A stretch of 64,000 nt of DNA from Microbulbifer agarilyticus (GTDB taxonomy: Bacteria > Pseudomonadota > Gammaproteobacteria > Pseudomonadales > Cellvibrionaceae): the NCBI RefSeq assembly GCF_019800665.1, contig NZ_JAHVKO010000001.1, positions 1 through 64,000 of the forward strand. Reading direction: 5' to 3'. The translations under genes and the position numbers were made by a program. Below the pieces are notes generated by a model. It made no database searches and had not been told where the DNA came from. It saw only the letters and a list, made by a program, of their open reading frames with translations. Shown in pieces: positions 63,248 through 64,000 of this stretch; within the stretch, counting starts at the first letter, position 1; every line of letters starts with the position of its first letter.

Positions 63248-64000
63248 TCAGCCCTTCATTTGTTCAAGTTCGAGCCCTTTGGTCTCGTGCACCATGTACA
63301 GAACAAATGCTACGGACAGTAGTGCGAACAGGGTGTAGATACCGTAAGCACCGGCGAGACCGATTCCGACCAGCATAATCGGGAAGGTCATGGTGATGGC
63401 GAAGTTAGCCACCCACTGTGCGAGGCCAGAGACCGCAAGGCCGGAGCCGCGCATCTGATTCGGGAACATCTCACCCAACATGGTCCACATGGCCGGTCCC
63501 CAGGAACCGTTGAAGAAGAACACGTAGGCGTTGGCGGCGACCAGTGCCAGCAGGCCCATGCTCTGGGAAAGCTGCAGGCTGCCGTTGGCATCCACGGTGG
63601 AATTGGCGAAGGCAAAGGCCACCAGACCCAGGGTTGCAGCCATGCCGATGGAGCCCACCAGCAAAAGTGGTTTGCGGCCGATCTTGTCGATTAACGCCAT
63701 GGTGATCAGACAGGCGGCGATGCTCACACCACCGGAAATGATATTGATCATCAACGCATCGGATTCAGAGAAGCCTACCGCTTGCCAGAGAACGGCACCG
63801 TAGTAGAACACCACGTTGATACCCACGAGCTGCTGGAATACGGCAAGGCCGATACCGACCCAAACGATTTTACGAATCTTGCCAACCTTGTGGCCGGTGT
63901 TTTCTAGCAGGTCTGCCATGCGCGGGCGGTGGTCGCTGGCCACAGACTGACGAATGCTGTCCAGCTTTTCGGCAACGGCGGCTTCGCCATACAGTTTGCG
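63248..64000 (-). CDS. Sugar porter (MFS), 5' part beyond the window
   Basis: The C-terminal 250 residues of a major-facilitator sugar:H+ symporter; the frame is open to the right edge, so the N-terminal half is missing. The central cytoplasmic loop is followed by IGLAVFQQLVGINVVFYYGAVL, ALIDKIGRKPLLLVGSIGM and FFNGSWGPAMWTMLGEMFPNQMRGSGLAVSG. The end HETKGLELEQMK is the usual PETKG-like signature of the sugar-porter family (compare XylE, GalP and GLUT). It probably imports glucose or an oligosaccharide product from the GH3 enzyme, whose gene follows on the same strand after about 180 bases. Confidence 0.93.
   Translation of the reverse strand, partial: RKLYGEAAVAEKLDSIRQSVASDHRPRMADLLENTGHKVGKIRKIVWVGIGLAVFQQLVGINVVFYYGAVLWQAVGFSESDALMINIISGGVSIAACLITMALIDKIGRKPLLLVGSIGMAATLGLVAFAFANSTVDANGSLQLSQSMGLLALVAANAYVFFFNGSWGPAMWTMLGEMFPNQMRGSGLAVSGLAQWVANFAITMTFPIMLVGIGLAGAYGIYTLFALLSVAFVLYMVHETKGLELEQMKG

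Overview
The window reads as the chromosome of a marine, polysaccharide-degrading gammaproteobacterium, most likely of the Cellvibrionales (Microbulbifer-like). This placement is inferred from gene content: a single-chain PurL of about 1,290 residues, NhaA, a quinone-linked D-lactate dehydrogenase, MltF, a FadL porin, two exported sulfatases and a lipoprotein GH3 glucosidase beside a sugar porter. No rRNA, tRNA or CRISPR array was recognised.

Layout. (1) 1-1380 is the remains of a mobile integron cassette array. The right end of an IS3-type element cuts into an attC site. Two cassettes follow, a DoxX-like membrane protein and a sugar O-acetyltransferase. In both, the first seven bases of the cassette are exactly complementary to the first seven bases of its own attC, as integron recombination requires. 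(2) 1.4-10.4 kb is a visibly AT-richer accessory stretch: a LolCDE-type ABC exporter whose permease is broken by a one-base frameshift, a GNAT acetyltransferase, YjdM plus a CPBP protease, a YafK-type L,D-transpeptidase, an ODP-type metallo-beta-lactamase-fold protein, an aspartate/glutamate racemase, a hotdog thioesterase, an NTF2-like secreted protein and a DUF454 protein. (3) 10.5-35.2 kb is GC-richer and largely housekeeping: MscS channel, amidohydrolase, ChrA, DUF885 lipoprotein, PhhB, TlyA, NhaA, M1 peptidase, D-lactate dehydrogenase, MltF, PurL, a Tat-exported beta-carbonic anhydrase, a TfoX-domain protein and a CDF transporter.

(4) 35.4-43.6 kb encodes five exported proteins: a DUF3604 lipoprotein, two related arylsulfatases facing each other across a shared terminator, a HAD phosphatase-like protein and an amidohydrolase. 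This looks like a periplasmic module for an organic sulfate or phosphate ester and is the best candidate here for an uncharacterised pathway. (5) 43.6-50.3 kb is a tightly overlapping MoxR-DUF58-DUF4381-BatA-BatB/C-BatD operon (a MoxR/VWA envelope-stress type system) in which the second VWA protein has lost its metal-site residues. (6) Divergent from it lies an eight-haem cytochrome c with C-terminal repeats, then a Baeyer-Villiger-type monooxygenase, a phospholipase D-family protein, two outer-membrane beta-barrels and a DegV protein. (7) At the right edge a sugar porter (cut by the window), a GH3 glucosidase and a DUF4380 protein form a beta-glucan or cello-oligosaccharide use operon with a clear terminator.

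Functions are assigned from recognisable motifs and family resemblance only; no database search was run.
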